The notes beneath the pieces were generated by a model that was given only the letters and a program-made list of their open reading frames with translations, had not been told where the DNA came from and searched no databases. Shown piece by piece: positions 17,046 to 26,145 of a stretch of 37,161 bases of DNA (positions within the stretch are counted from its first letter, which is position 1; every line of letters begins with the position of its first letter). Origin of the DNA: Planctomyces sp. Its GTDB lineage: Bacteria; Planctomycetota; Planctomycetia; Planctomycetales; Planctomycetaceae. The translations under genes were made by a program, and so were the position numbers. The DNA lies in assembly GCA_016795105.1 (NCBI GenBank), contig JAEUIH010000074.1, forward strand, positions 1 to 37,161, read 5' to 3'.

Positions 17046-17518
17046 AACACCTGACAAAACCGGGGCCATCTCAGCGACTCTGCGATTCATTTTCTCCACT
17101 ACGTTCCGACACGGACGAAAACGATCTCTGCAAATGTGCTTGTGGTTGTCGGGAAAGAGAACGCAGAGACGCGGAGACGCAAGGACGCAGAGAAGGCATG
17201 CACAGAGCGAGTACAAGTACGAAGACCGGATATTGTGCGGTGAATGTGCGGTTCAATCCCGATGGAGTTTTGGAACAAGGCCCGAAGGCGCCATCAAACA
17301 GTGGACGTCAGGAACATCACAGAACGGATCTTTAATCGCAACGGCCCTGAAGGGGCATATCAAGGCAGCCTGGGGCAACGCCCCAGGGAATCAAGCCAAA
17401 ACCGCCGCAACCGCCCTGAAGGGGCAGCCCAAACTTGGCGATTCGGCCCCCACCGACCAATCAACCCACCCAGTTCGTCCTCGTGCGCGTACTCAATGAA
17501 ACGGTACTCGTACTCGCA
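17046..17518. other. Gene-free stretch rich in short repeats
   Basis: No gene is supported. Visible structure: an AACGCAGAGACG-type repeat run at 17160-17193 with ACGCAGAGA at both ends; two copies of GCAAC(G/C)GCCCTGAAGGGGCA at 17338-17358 and 17407-17426; between them the hairpin CCTGGGG-CAACG-CCCCAGG at 17369-17387; and a GAGTAC-type repeat on the minus strand at 17478-17518 that begins right after the rtcB stop codon. These look like intergenic repeat debris rather than a functional gene. Confidence 0.55.
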
Positions 17519-18916
17519 TTAGTCTTCGGCCCGGCTTCCGTCGCCGCACATTTTGACAATCTTTGGGTCAAAGCGTGCGACAATTTCAACCAGATCCGAC
17601 TGTTCTGCCATGACCTGTTCGATGTTTTTGTAGACCCCCGGTACTTCATCTGCGCCCGCGGACAGTACCTGGATACCTCGTTTTTCCAGAGTCTTCTGGA
17701 CTGAACGGAAGTTGTACAGGTCCATGGCCTTCGTTCGCGACATCACACGGCCGGCACCATGTGATGCGGACATCAGGCTTTCGGGATTTCCTTTTCCTCG
17801 AACAATAAACGCCGGATCAGCCATTGAGCCTGGGATCACACCCAGCTCTCCGGCTGCAGCCGGTGTTGCTCCCTTTCGATGCACGATGACGTCCTTTCCA
17901 TGATGCCGCTCCTTCCATGCAAAGTTATGGTGGTTTTCAACACCTGCCAGAATTCTTGCTCCCAGCAGATGCGTCACCAGCCGGTGAATCACCGCATGGT
18001 TTGCCGCAGCGTAGTTTCCCATCAGATTCATAGCCGCCCAGTATTCAGCGCCTGCCTGCGAATTAAGATCCAGCCATGCCAGACGATCAAAGTGCTGGTA
18101 GGCACGATGCAGTTTCTGACGAGCAATATCGGAGTAGGTTGAACAGACAGAGGCACCTGTTCCCCGGCTTCCGCTGTGGCTCAACAGTGCGACATAGGTT
18201 CCAGGCTCCAGCGGGAAATCGGGTGCTGCCTCCGTCAAAGTCAGAGTTCCGAACTCCACGAAGTGATTTCCCGATCCCGATGTTCCCAGCTGTCGACGTG
18301 CACGGTCTTTATTCTCACGAGTAATTCTGGACACGGTCCAGTCTTCATCCATCACTGGGTGATCGTGAGGTTTTGAATGAGTCACACCGACTCCGAACCG
18401 GGTTCCGTTTTCCAGCGCATTGCGATAATGCTGGAATTGCCGTTCCATGGATTCAACCGGCATATCGAGCACCGACAGCTTCATGCGGCAGGCAATATCC
18501 ACACCGACTCCATAGGGAATCACGGCATTGTCCAGTGCCAGTACTCCACCAATTGGCAGCCCGTACCCGACATGAGCATCCGGCATCAGCGCAGCGCCCG
18601 TTGCCAGCGGGATGCGACACGCTTCCCGCATCTGGTGATGCGCCGCCTCGTCAATCTGAGTCCCCCAGGTTCGATAGTTGAGTGGTCCGCTGTCTTCGAC
18701 CGGTATGGGAGCTTCCAGTTCAATCAGTTCCCGAGCCAGCGAGTCGAGGATTGGGTCGCCCACAAACATCCGCGGATTGTCAGCAACCAGCCGGAGTCGA
18801 TCCTGAACCTCTCGACGATTCAGCTCCTGATCACGGATCAGCAGCTGAATCGCCTGAATCGCAAGGTTTGCAGCGTCGCGAGGAATTCCCAGTTTTTCGA
18901 GTTGTCGAGCGTTCAT
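17519..18916 (-). CDS. rtcB: RNA-splicing ligase RtcB
   Basis: 465 residues from the ATG giving [12 protein letters not shown]; an ATG 15 codons upstream has no ribosome site. The metal-binding motif [16 protein letters not shown] holds the Mn ligand cysteine. [24 protein letters not shown] and NHHNFAWKE supply further ligands. The guanylated histidine lies in [15 protein letters not shown], and the C-terminus has the usual [16 protein letters not shown]. RtcB joins RNA 2',3'-cyclic phosphate or 3'-phosphate ends to 5'-OH ends using GTP, for tRNA or RNA repair. It is divergent from an RNase Z-like gene, an association consistent with RNA processing. No archease gene is nearby. Confidence 0.97.
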   Translation of the reverse strand: MNARQLEKLGIPRDAANLAIQAIQLLIRDQELNRREVQDRLRLVADNPRMFVGDPILDSLARELIELEAPIPVEDSGPLNYRTWGTQIDEAAHHQMREACRIPLATGAALMPDAHVGYGLPIGGVLALDNAVIPYGVGVDIACRMKLSVLDMPVESMERQFQHYRNALENGTRFGVGVTHSKPHDHPVMDEDWTVSRITRENKDRARRQLGTSGSGNHFVEFGTLTLTEAAPDFPLEPGTYVALLSHSGSRGTGASVCSTYSDIARQKLHRAYQHFDRLAWLDLNSQAGAEYWAAMNLMGNYAAANHAVIHRLVTHLLGARILAGVENHHNFAWKERHHGKDVIVHRKGATPAAAGELGVIPGSMADPAFIVRGKGNPESLMSASHGAGRVMSRTKAMDLYNFRSVQKTLEKRGIQVLSAGADEVPGVYKNIEQVMAEQSDLVEIVARFDPKIVKMCGDGSRAED

Positions 18917-19127
18917 TGGAACCGTCCTTTTTTCATCAGTTTGGCTGGCAAAGCGACACAACCGAACTCAACTGGTTCGCACTTCTGCAGAATCAGCGAA
19001 ATCTAATCCATGGGACCATTGTGAACGCAGAGATCAAATTCGGTGTCTGCTATACTTTTCGGAACCACCGAATTACTCAGGTGGATTCTTCCGCGCCTGG
19101 TTTCATTCGGTCAATTCTTTATCGATC

Positions 19128-20018
19128 ATGCCTGAAAATCTGCCTCTGCATTCCGTTCGCCATAAGGCGATGACCATCGAAGGATATTCCCGGGCAGCTG
19201 TTCAGAGCTACTGGCGAATCCCGGAGTTAAAGCTCGGCTTTGAAGTCGGGGGAAGCCCCTGGTCCTTCATGGGAACAAAGACATTCTTTGCGACGCACGC
19301 CCACCTCGATCACCTGGCCGCGCTCCCCGTCTATGTGGCTCGGCGACGAATGATGAAAATGGAGCCCCCAGCGATCTACCTTCCTGAGGCTGTTGTTGAC
19401 AATGTCTGGAAGATGCTGAAGGCCTGGGAGAAACTGGATCGAGGTCGAATGGAGTGCGAACTGATCGGCGTTCGGCCCGGAGACATGATTAATCTGACTC
19501 GCGAACACCGCGTTTCCGTCTTCGCCACCAAACATACGGTACCCTCCGTGGGCTACATTATTTATGACTGCCGAAAGAAGCTGAAACCGGAATTCCAGGG
19601 ACTGACCGGTGACCAGATCCGCGACCTGCGACTCAGTGGTACCGAAGTTGCCAGCGAGAACCTGACCCCGCTGGTGGCCTTCACGGGCGACACGGCCCCG
19701 CCAGGACTCGACGCGGACCCAAATCTCTATAAGGCGCAGGTGTTGATCACCGAGATGACCTTCTTTCGGCCCGATCACCGCAAGGAGAAGATCCATAAGT
19801 TTGGCCACCTGCATCTGGATGACCTGCTGGAACGCGCAGATCGCTTCGAAAATGAATTGATCATTCTCGCTCACCTCAGTACACGCACCAATGAGATGGA
19901 AGCCCGGCGACGGCTCGAACAGAGATTGCCGGAAGCCATGAAGAGTCGAACTCTGCTCTGGAGAAGCGGCATCTCCGACCTCGGTCTCGAAGAATCCGGT
20001 GGTGATGAGCTGTTCTGA
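19128..20018 (+). CDS. Metallo-beta-lactamase-fold protein, RNase Z-like
   Basis: 296 residues. The metal site THAHLDHL (H-x-H-x-D-H) lies near residue 57. [26 protein letters not shown] and [10 protein letters not shown] follow in the order of RNase Z (tRNase Z), including the HST-R segment that resembles its HxSxRY motif. The exosite arm typical of RNase Z is not clearly visible, so a related nuclease or hydrolase remains possible. The start at ATG 19128 has no ribosome site; an internal ATG at 19170 is an alternative. The gene is divergent from rtcB and followed by the ferritin-like gene 30 bp downstream. Confidence 0.85.
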   Translation: MPENLPLHSVRHKAMTIEGYSRAAVQSYWRIPELKLGFEVGGSPWSFMGTKTFFATHAHLDHLAALPVYVARRRMMKMEPPAIYLPEAVVDNVWKMLKAWEKLDRGRMECELIGVRPGDMINLTREHRVSVFATKHTVPSVGYIIYDCRKKLKPEFQGLTGDQIRDLRLSGTEVASENLTPLVAFTGDTAPPGLDADPNLYKAQVLITEMTFFRPDHRKEKIHKFGHLHLDDLLERADRFENELIILAHLSTRTNEMEARRRLEQRLPEAMKSRTLLWRSGISDLGLEESGGDELF

Positions 20019-20048
20019 TCAGGATCGTGACACAATGGAGCCCGTCCA

Positions 20049-20642
20049 GTGAACATCCAGCATCCGAAACTTGTGAAACTCCTTCAACTGGCATACTCCG
20101 CCGAGAAAGCGGCCGCTTTTGCGTACATCGGTCATGCCGGCTCCGTCAGGGAAGCCGGAGAAAAGTCTGCCATCCGGCAGATCGAACTCGATGAATGGCA
20201 GCATCGAGAAACGGTGCTGTCCATCATGAAGCTCTACGACATTCGGCCGTTGAAGTATTTCGAAGTGAAGTATCACATCATCGGCCGAATCATTGGAGCC
20301 AGCTGCTATGTCATCGGATGGTTCATGCCATACTACTTCGCCGGGCGACTCGAAAGCGGAAACGTCTGCGAGTATTTCATCATGAGGCGTTACTTCAACG
20401 AGATCGGTATTTCCGATCACGACGAAGTGTTGTACGAGATGGGGATGAAGGAGAAAGAACACGAAGTCTATTTTCAGAAGGCTCTTGAGACCAATCGCCT
20501 GCTGCCGCTGTTCGAGAAGATCTTCGGCTGGGGCAACAAGGGCAGTTCAAACGACGTCGATCTCGAAAACCGAGTCTCCGTGGAAGAATCAAAACGGTAC
20601 TGCAGGAACCGACGCTCCGCGAGCGAGAAGGGGCACGAGTAA
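20049..20642 (+). CDS. Ferritin-like diiron protein (rubrerythrin/COQ7-like superfamily)
   Basis: 197 residues starting at GTG, with GGAG nine bases upstream. Four helices carry carboxylate/His metal ligands: AYSAEKAAAFAYIGHAG (helix 1), RQIELDEWQHRETVL (E-x-x-H type, helix 2), SGNVCEYFIMRRYFNEIG (helix 3) and EMGMKEKEHEVYFQKAL (E-x-x-H, helix 4). This matches a ferritin-like four-helix bundle. A hydrophobic segment IIGASCYVIGWFMPYYFAG lies between helices 2 and 3, suggesting membrane association like demethoxyubiquinone hydroxylase, but that assignment is inference. It lies 30 bp after the RNase Z-like gene and may be cotranscribed. Confidence 0.75.
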   Translation: MNIQHPKLVKLLQLAYSAEKAAAFAYIGHAGSVREAGEKSAIRQIELDEWQHRETVLSIMKLYDIRPLKYFEVKYHIIGRIIGASCYVIGWFMPYYFAGRLESGNVCEYFIMRRYFNEIGISDHDEVLYEMGMKEKEHEVYFQKALETNRLLPLFEKIFGWGNKGSSNDVDLENRVSVEESKRYCRNRRSASEKGHE

Positions 20643-20719
20643 GCACTGGACTCTGCCGTGACGAAGGCCCGGCATGGAGGGTGCTCGACGGCGTAAAGCA
20701 TTCGGAGAATGCGTCTTAC

Positions 20720-20840
20720 GTAGCAGGCACATTCCATGTGCCGTCCGCGACACGGTGGTTGGGCGGACAGCAGACAGGCGGGAGGCAGACGGCGGACGGG
20801 GGACGGGGGAGGCGGACGGCAGACGGAGTCTGCCTGCTAC
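20720..20840. repeat. Inverted pair of F1 REP-like elements (BIME-like)
   Basis: Plus copy 20720-20748 has stem bases CAT/ATG around TCC; minus copy 20812-20840 has GAC/GTC. The arms GTAGCAGGCA and TGCCGTCCGC are identical in both. The 63 bp between them is a G-rich run of GGCGGAC/GGCAGAC-like fragments that look like degenerate pieces of the element. The minus copy overlaps the end of the next gene: the TAG of its GTAG head is that gene's stop codon (20837-20839). Confidence 0.9.
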
Positions 20841-21727
20841 AGGAAGACAGTGTTCGCTTTCGATTGCATTTCCTGCTGTTCGAGCTCTGCCCGAAATGGA
20901 TTCCAGATTCCGATTCTCTCGCCGGCCTTTGTTGCCAGAAGCGGCTCGATAAGTTCAAACATTTCCCGTTTCATCTGAGTAAAATAGGCTGAATACTGCA
21001 TGGCGAATGCTGCATCGCCTTCCTGCCTTCCGGCTTCCTTCAAAGTACTGAACCTTTCGAGGTTATCTCCTCGCAACGGATCGCCGGGTCGAGTCTCTGA
21101 GACGTAAATATTAGAAAGCACGACGGCAAAGAATTCCTCACTCGCACGCCAGGTGTCACCCGTCGCCACGACTTCAAAAACTCCCTTCATTGCTCGCCAC
21201 GCATGAACACACTCATGAAACAGTACGTCGTCAGCACCGTAGCCATAACGCGAGGTGTCAAACCCACAAACCTCATCCACAGATCTCATCTGTCTGGATG
21301 AATTCCATGCACCAGGGTGGTAGTACAGTGTCACGTTCGAGCCAAGCCCGTTGCCAATCACCATCAGGTTGGAATGCGCTGGCATATCGATTGTTCCGGG
21401 CCGAGGGGCAGATGACCAGCGTTCGCCGTCTGCACCTGTTGTTTCATGGCCATTTTTCAGGGCATACGTCCAGTCGAACGGCTTTGCGCGAGTCTGTTGC
21501 TTATTCTGTCTGCGAATCGGCAGGACCTCGATATAACGCCCGCTGATCTCATTGATCAGTCCAATCAGCTTCCTTCCAATCCTGCTCTGTTCGATCTTGC
21601 GAAACACATTCTGAACGTCGACTTCCCATTGTTCAGCTTCCCATTTCGCCCATCGCGTTTCCGTCTGGTCTGCTTCCACCACGCAATATCCATCTATGCG
21701 GATGTTCTTCCCCCAATAACGCGGCAT
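20837..21727 (-). CDS. Putative zinc metallopeptidase with HExxH motif (M91/NleD-like)
   Basis: 296 residues from the ATG at 21727, which has GGAG seven bases upstream (an adjacent ATG at 21730 is equivalent). A longer frame exists but its added N-terminus has no ribosome site. The motif VLFHECVHAWRAM (H171-E-x-x-H175) is a zincin active site, and EEFFAVVLSNIYVSE about 22 residues later supplies a possible third ligand. The layout GYGADDVLFHE...EE resembles the M91 peptidase family (NleD-like), but I am not certain. No secretion signal is seen. The stop codon lies inside a REP-like element. Target unknown. Confidence 0.65.
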   Translation of the reverse strand: MPRYWGKNIRIDGYCVVEADQTETRWAKWEAEQWEVDVQNVFRKIEQSRIGRKLIGLINEISGRYIEVLPIRRQNKQQTRAKPFDWTYALKNGHETTGADGERWSSAPRPGTIDMPAHSNLMVIGNGLGSNVTLYYHPGAWNSSRQMRSVDEVCGFDTSRYGYGADDVLFHECVHAWRAMKGVFEVVATGDTWRASEEFFAVVLSNIYVSETRPGDPLRGDNLERFSTLKEAGRQEGDAAFAMQYSAYFTQMKREMFELIEPLLATKAGERIGIWNPFRAELEQQEMQSKANTVFL

Positions 21728-21860
21728 CATCGATCTCCGAGCAGTTTTCCCGGGCTTTTTGGCCTTGCTTGTCGGCGGCGGTTCGCGAAATTGCAAACCG
21801 CTCACGAGCCCCATCGAAGGCAAGTGCCGACCGCGGCCAAAATTTCTCTCAAAAAAAATC

Positions 21861-21884
21861 GTAGCTTGGGCATTCCTGCCCGAG
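21861..21884 (+). repeat. REP-like element, family F3 (single copy)
   Basis: GTAG head followed by CTTGGGCA, loop TTCC, TGCCCGAG: an 8-bp stem with one G-T pair. The GTAG head and CC-containing loop match the other families although the stem sequence differs. It lies between the M91-like gene's start and the end of the M16 gene. Confidence 0.7.
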
Positions 21885-21973
21885 CCGCCCCTGGCACCGC
21901 ATCCTGGCACGCCCCTGGCATCAATCGCCTGGCTGGCTGGATTTCATCCAGCGTGCGCAGCCGATTCCAGGAC

Positions 21974-22005
21974 TCGACATCACGACGGAGCGTGATGAGT
22001 ACTTT
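21974..22005 (-). repeat. Dispersed palindrome, family F4, copy 4
   Basis: TCGACATCACG, loop ACGGAG, CGTGATGAGTACTTT on the plus strand. It directly abuts the stop codon of the M16 peptidase gene (22006-22008), so on the coding strand the hairpin starts in the first bases after TAG. Confidence 0.85.
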
Positions 22006-24738
22006 CTATTCTGATTTGAAGTCACCGGCCGAAATGATGTAAAGCCGATTCGGGTCGATGTGCTTTTGCAGAGCAGCGTTCACTTCTTCTACCGTGAGAC
22101 TACGGACTCGATCTTCCAGTTGTGTCACAAATGCAAGATCACGCCCAATGAACCGATATGCTTCCAGCATCGATGCCAGACCTCGGTCGTTGGATCGGCG
22201 AACCTGCTGTTCCTGCAGATATCCGGCTACCGCATCCTTCAATTCCTTCTCTGTAATACCGTCTTTGATCAGCCGAGCCAGTTCTTCCTGAATGGCGGCA
22301 TGTACCTTGCGGGCATTTTCAGGATTCGAGATCGCAAAGATGTAGAAAACTGCTCGCTGATCTACTGCTGATGGCTGCAGCATCGACTGGACTGTGTATG
22401 ACAACCCATCCTGCTGACGAACTCGGTCACCCAGACGAGAGGACAAGCCGCTACCGCCGAGAATTGAGTTGCCGATCAGCAGAGCAGGGTAGTCCGGGTG
22501 ATCATCACGCATCGGCATAGTCATACCTGCAAAGTATGCAGCATTGGCCTTGTCCGGAGTCTTCACTTCCGCAAAGTCACCTTCGGTATTCGACTTTGCT
22601 TCTTTCGGAATTCGTTCAAACGGCACTGTCGACTTCCAGCCTGATGTCATGCGATCGACGGCAGGCATTGCAGTCTTTGGATCAAAGTCCCCGATGATTG
22701 TCAGTTCTCCGGTTTGTGAACTGACAAGTTCCTTGTAGAGGCTTCGAATCTGATCCACAGTGACTTCACGAACTCGCTGAAGTTCCTCTTCGAGCGTCGG
22801 CACGTAACGCGGATCATCCGCTGGGTACTGGCTGATCTTCCGCTGAACGGTGTTCGCCGCGATTGCTACTGGTTCCGAAATCTGTTGTCCGCCAGCTGCC
22901 AGTTGTTCTTCTCGAAGAGTTTCCAGTTCGGACTCAGGAAAGGCCGGGTTTCGGACGATGTCCTTGACGATGTCGAGGACCGGCACCAGGTTCTCTTTCG
23001 TGGTCTTCAGCGAGAGTGTCAGAACACCGGGTTCACCGGATGCTGAGAGTTGAGCCCGATAGTTATCGAGCTGATCGTTGATTTGCTGTCGAGTCATGTT
23101 GTCAGTTCCCCGCATCATCATCTCCGGGAGAAACTGAGCCGCCTGAGCACGACCTTTGAGGGATCCTAGATTGCCATATCGCAGCGTCAGCCGAAGCTCA
23201 ACCGCGTTTCCGCGAGTCTTCTTTGGCAACAACGTGACTTTCAGACCTGACTTGAGCTCGCTGCGTTCCAGACGAGCTTCAATCGCCGATGGTGCGACGT
23301 CGAACTCTTCGCCCTGAGCGATTTCCTGACGACCCTTGTAGTCACCAATCATCTCAGCGAGGTTCGGCGTCGGAGGAATCACAGTTCGAGACGGTGTTTT
23401 CGTCGGTGCAAACAGGCCCGCGGTACGGTTCGTCTGGACCAGATACGCATTGGCAACCCGCTGAACATCTTCCGGTGACACCTTCTCGAGCCGGTCGCGA
23501 TGCACAAAGAACAGACGCCAGTCACCCTGAGCCGCCCAGTCACTCAGCTCCACTGCGACCGATGACGTATTGGAGACCTGGATTTCTCTTCGACGAAGAA
23601 GTTCCTGTCGAGCTCGTTCGATTTCTTCAGGAGTAAACGGTGTCTGAGCTGCCGTCTCAACACCTTCAATCAGTGCCTCAAGAAGGGCTGACCCGTCCGT
23701 CCCCTGAGCTGCCTCAGCCATCATAAACAACACACCCGGATCGTGAAGCTGAAACGGCATTCCAGCAACGCTCGCTGCTATTCGACGTTTCACCAGAGAC
23801 TCATACAACCGACCCGATGGATCGCTGCTCATAACGGTTGCCAGCACTTCAATCGCTGCAAAATCCGGATGACCACCACTGGGAACGTGATACGCCACGG
23901 CCGCCAGAGGAACATCGCCCACTCGGCGAACAGTCACTATTCGCTCGCCGTCCTGAGCAGGTTCTTCTGTATAGGTATTCTCCAGCTTGCGCTCGGGACG
24001 CGGAATGGACCCGAAGTACTTCTGTGACAGTTCGAGGGCCTTCTCCGGCGAGAACTTGCCCGCAACAATCAGCATTGCATTGTCGGGTTGATAAAACTTC
24101 TGATAGAAGCGACGCAGATTTTCTACAGGGACTCGTTCGATGTCCGCCCGGTTTCCGATCGTGTCTTTCCCATAGTTGTGCCATTCAAAGGCACCACTCA
24201 TGACTCGCTGCATCAGCACCTGCTGAGGACTGTTTTCACCACTTTCGAACTCGTTTCGTACAACGGTCATCTCTGAGGCAAGGTCTTCAGCTTTAATGAA
24301 GCTGTTGATCATGCGATCGGCCTCCATCCGAATCGCAAATTCCAGATTCTCATCGGATGCTGACATCGTTTCGTAGTAGTTCGTACGATCCAGCCATGTC
24401 GTCCCGTTAAACTGTGCGCCTCGCTCCTGCAACATTGCCGGAATCGTCGGATGGTCGGGCGTTCCTTTGAAGACCATGTGTTCCAGCAGATGAGCCATAC
24501 CGGCTTCGCCATAGCCTTCATGACGTGATCCAACAAAGATCGTGACGTTGACTGTCACTGTGGGTCGCGAAGCATCCGGGTAGAGCAATACTCGCATCCC
24601 GTTTTTCAACTCGAACTCGGCGATGCCTTCCACAGCCCGCACCATCCGAATATCCTGGGCCAGGACGGTGGATGTGAGTTCCAGAAGCAGCAGACCGCAG
24701 CACATCAGACCAGCGATAAAGTTTCGCTTTGTGTTCAT
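22006..24738 (-). CDS. Exported M16 (insulinase/pitrilysin-type) zinc protease
   Basis: 910 residues from the ATG giving MNTKRNFIAGLMCC; an ATG 17 codons upstream puts extra sequence before the signal and is rejected. Residues 1-28 form a Sec signal. The first M16 domain carries the inverted zinc motif MAHLLEH (H83-x-x-E86-H87), with a further glutamate ligand near EMTVVRNEFESGENS. The second half (from about residue 490) repeats the M16 fold without the HxxEH motif, as in the two-domain single-chain proteases that degrade peptides in the periplasm. The length fits. It is divergent from the paralogous secreted-protein pair. A dispersed palindrome starts right at its stop codon. Confidence 0.95.
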   Translation of the reverse strand: MNTKRNFIAGLMCCGLLLLELTSTVLAQDIRMVRAVEGIAEFELKNGMRVLLYPDASRPTVTVNVTIFVGSRHEGYGEAGMAHLLEHMVFKGTPDHPTIPAMLQERGAQFNGTTWLDRTNYYETMSASDENLEFAIRMEADRMINSFIKAEDLASEMTVVRNEFESGENSPQQVLMQRVMSGAFEWHNYGKDTIGNRADIERVPVENLRRFYQKFYQPDNAMLIVAGKFSPEKALELSQKYFGSIPRPERKLENTYTEEPAQDGERIVTVRRVGDVPLAAVAYHVPSGGHPDFAAIEVLATVMSSDPSGRLYESLVKRRIAASVAGMPFQLHDPGVLFMMAEAAQGTDGSALLEALIEGVETAAQTPFTPEEIERARQELLRRREIQVSNTSSVAVELSDWAAQGDWRLFFVHRDRLEKVSPEDVQRVANAYLVQTNRTAGLFAPTKTPSRTVIPPTPNLAEMIGDYKGRQEIAQGEEFDVAPSAIEARLERSELKSGLKVTLLPKKTRGNAVELRLTLRYGNLGSLKGRAQAAQFLPEMMMRGTDNMTRQQINDQLDNYRAQLSASGEPGVLTLSLKTTKENLVPVLDIVKDIVRNPAFPESELETLREEQLAAGGQQISEPVAIAANTVQRKISQYPADDPRYVPTLEEELQRVREVTVDQIRSLYKELVSSQTGELTIIGDFDPKTAMPAVDRMTSGWKSTVPFERIPKEAKSNTEGDFAEVKTPDKANAAYFAGMTMPMRDDHPDYPALLIGNSILGGSGLSSRLGDRVRQQDGLSYTVQSMLQPSAVDQRAVFYIFAISNPENARKVHAAIQEELARLIKDGITEKELKDAVAGYLQEQQVRRSNDRGLASMLEAYRFIGRDLAFVTQLEDRVRSLTVEEVNAALQKHIDPNRLYIISAGDFKSE

Positions 24739-24914
24739 AAAAGATATCCCTTTGAAAGATTCTGGCAGTTTAGTCCTGAAATTGCCCAAAATGTAGCCAT
24801 GGCGAAATAATCTCAGGGTGGCACGTTTTTCCTGCCATTTGTGGAAATCCGTGCGGATCTTTGGATCTCAAATTCGTTAACCTGCACTGAGCACATGTCA
24901 AGGAGAACCGACTA

Positions 24915-26135
24915 TTGAAGTACTCAACCATCTTTCTGCTGGTGCTTATCCCCAGCACCTCCTTACTTTTGACGGGAGCAATTCCCGGTATTTTGTATAC
25001 GACTTTCAGGGGTACCGCCGATCCGGACCCGGATGAACGCGGCAATGCAGATTCGCCAGCTGCTGCCAATCAAGCCGGCGGTCGCCCTCTGCAGAATGCC
25101 GCCACCCCATCGGCCACAGACTCTCTACAAGACGCAGCTGAGCGGGCGCTCGACCTTCCGTTTCTGATCGAATTGCCCGCTGATCATGGAGATCATCCGG
25201 TGAGTCTGTCGGAATTGACGGATTCGATTTCCGTGTGGATCTCCCGGGCTGCAGGAACTCGTATCCACTTCTACACGACTCCCGACGACGTTTATGCGCT
25301 TCGTAAGCGTTCGCTTGAGAACTTCAATGTCCGGCTTCCTTCCATTACTCCGGGTACTCACACATATCGAGATGTTCTGAATTTAATCAGTCCCGTCGAT
25401 GGCAATACGTTTCATATTTCGTTTGTGCCCGACAAGAATCTGATTCGCATCTGTGGACAGTCTTTCGTTTCCTCCGTAGACCCGATCTTCATGCATTCTG
25501 AAGAAGCAGTCTTCACCCGAACCTATGACATCACAGGGCTCATCCCTGTTGTACGCAAGACGACAATTCTGAAGGCTGCGCCCGAACAGCTGATCAATTG
25601 GGGACTCGCTCCAGTACCGCCGATTGATGTCGTATCACCGTCTTTTGTGATTCGAAAGCCAGGTGATCTGACGATTCCGGATGACAATCAACTGAAACAG
25701 TTCAATCCCGACTCAATTCCTGATGGAACTGTGCTCGTGGATGCACACTGGTATCACAATGCGGTCGCCGCGCTACGCGAGAGAGAACAACGGATGATGA
25801 AGGAGCAACTCATACAAAACCCAACTCCTGCCATCGCTCAGCTCCCCGACCTGATTCCCGATGAAGGCGCCTTTATGGAACTGATCCTGCATCACACATC
25901 GCCTCATGTTCGCTGGATGCGACTGGACGCGGAGGGAGGTGCTCTTCAAGTTCAGAACAACCGGCTGCTCGTCAGCCAGACAATTCATGGTCACAAGGTT
26001 GTCGAGGATCTTCTTGCTCTTCTTCGTGATACTGTTCCGCCAGATGAACATGTCGTGAATTCTGAGCCGTCACCCTATTCAAAAGCGCAGGTGTTCCCTC
26101 ACGGACCTACTCTGTTTCAGGAACAAAAGGATTAG
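24915..26135 (+). CDS. Secreted protein with two repeats of a secretin-N-like fold (paralogue of next gene)
   Basis: 406 residues from a TTG start; AAGGAG lies 9 nt upstream and no other start fits. The N-terminus KYSTIFLLVLIPSTSLLLTGA is a signal or membrane anchor, followed by a Pro/Ala-rich linker. Residues about 75-200 (AERALDLPFLIEL to FVPDKNLIRI) and about 310-380 (FMELILHHTSPHVRW to LLVSQTIHGHKVVEDLL) resemble the short alpha/beta domains found in secretin N-regions and in many planctomycete secreted proteins. Both parts align by eye with the next gene. No enzyme motif is seen. The pair is separated by 10 bp and must be one operon. Confidence 0.8.
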   Translation: MKYSTIFLLVLIPSTSLLLTGAIPGILYTTFRGTADPDPDERGNADSPAAANQAGGRPLQNAATPSATDSLQDAAERALDLPFLIELPADHGDHPVSLSELTDSISVWISRAAGTRIHFYTTPDDVYALRKRSLENFNVRLPSITPGTHTYRDVLNLISPVDGNTFHISFVPDKNLIRICGQSFVSSVDPIFMHSEEAVFTRTYDITGLIPVVRKTTILKAAPEQLINWGLAPVPPIDVVSPSFVIRKPGDLTIPDDNQLKQFNPDSIPDGTVLVDAHWYHNAVAALREREQRMMKEQLIQNPTPAIAQLPDLIPDEGAFMELILHHTSPHVRWMRLDAEGGALQVQNNRLLVSQTIHGHKVVEDLLALLRDTVPPDEHVVNSEPSPYSKAQVFPHGPTLFQEQKD

Positions 26136-26145
26136 TGGTGGAACT

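Noticed and set aside
16687-17499. Plus-strand open frame of 270 codons overlapping the SGNH hydrolase and the repeat-rich gap
   Set aside because: Frame shadow of the hydrolase; the remainder translates repeat DNA and has no protein-like pattern.
20749-20811. Candidate CRISPR-like or microsatellite array in the G-rich run
   Set aside because: Irregular spacing, no constant repeat or unique spacers; better explained as degenerate fragments of the adjacent REP pair.
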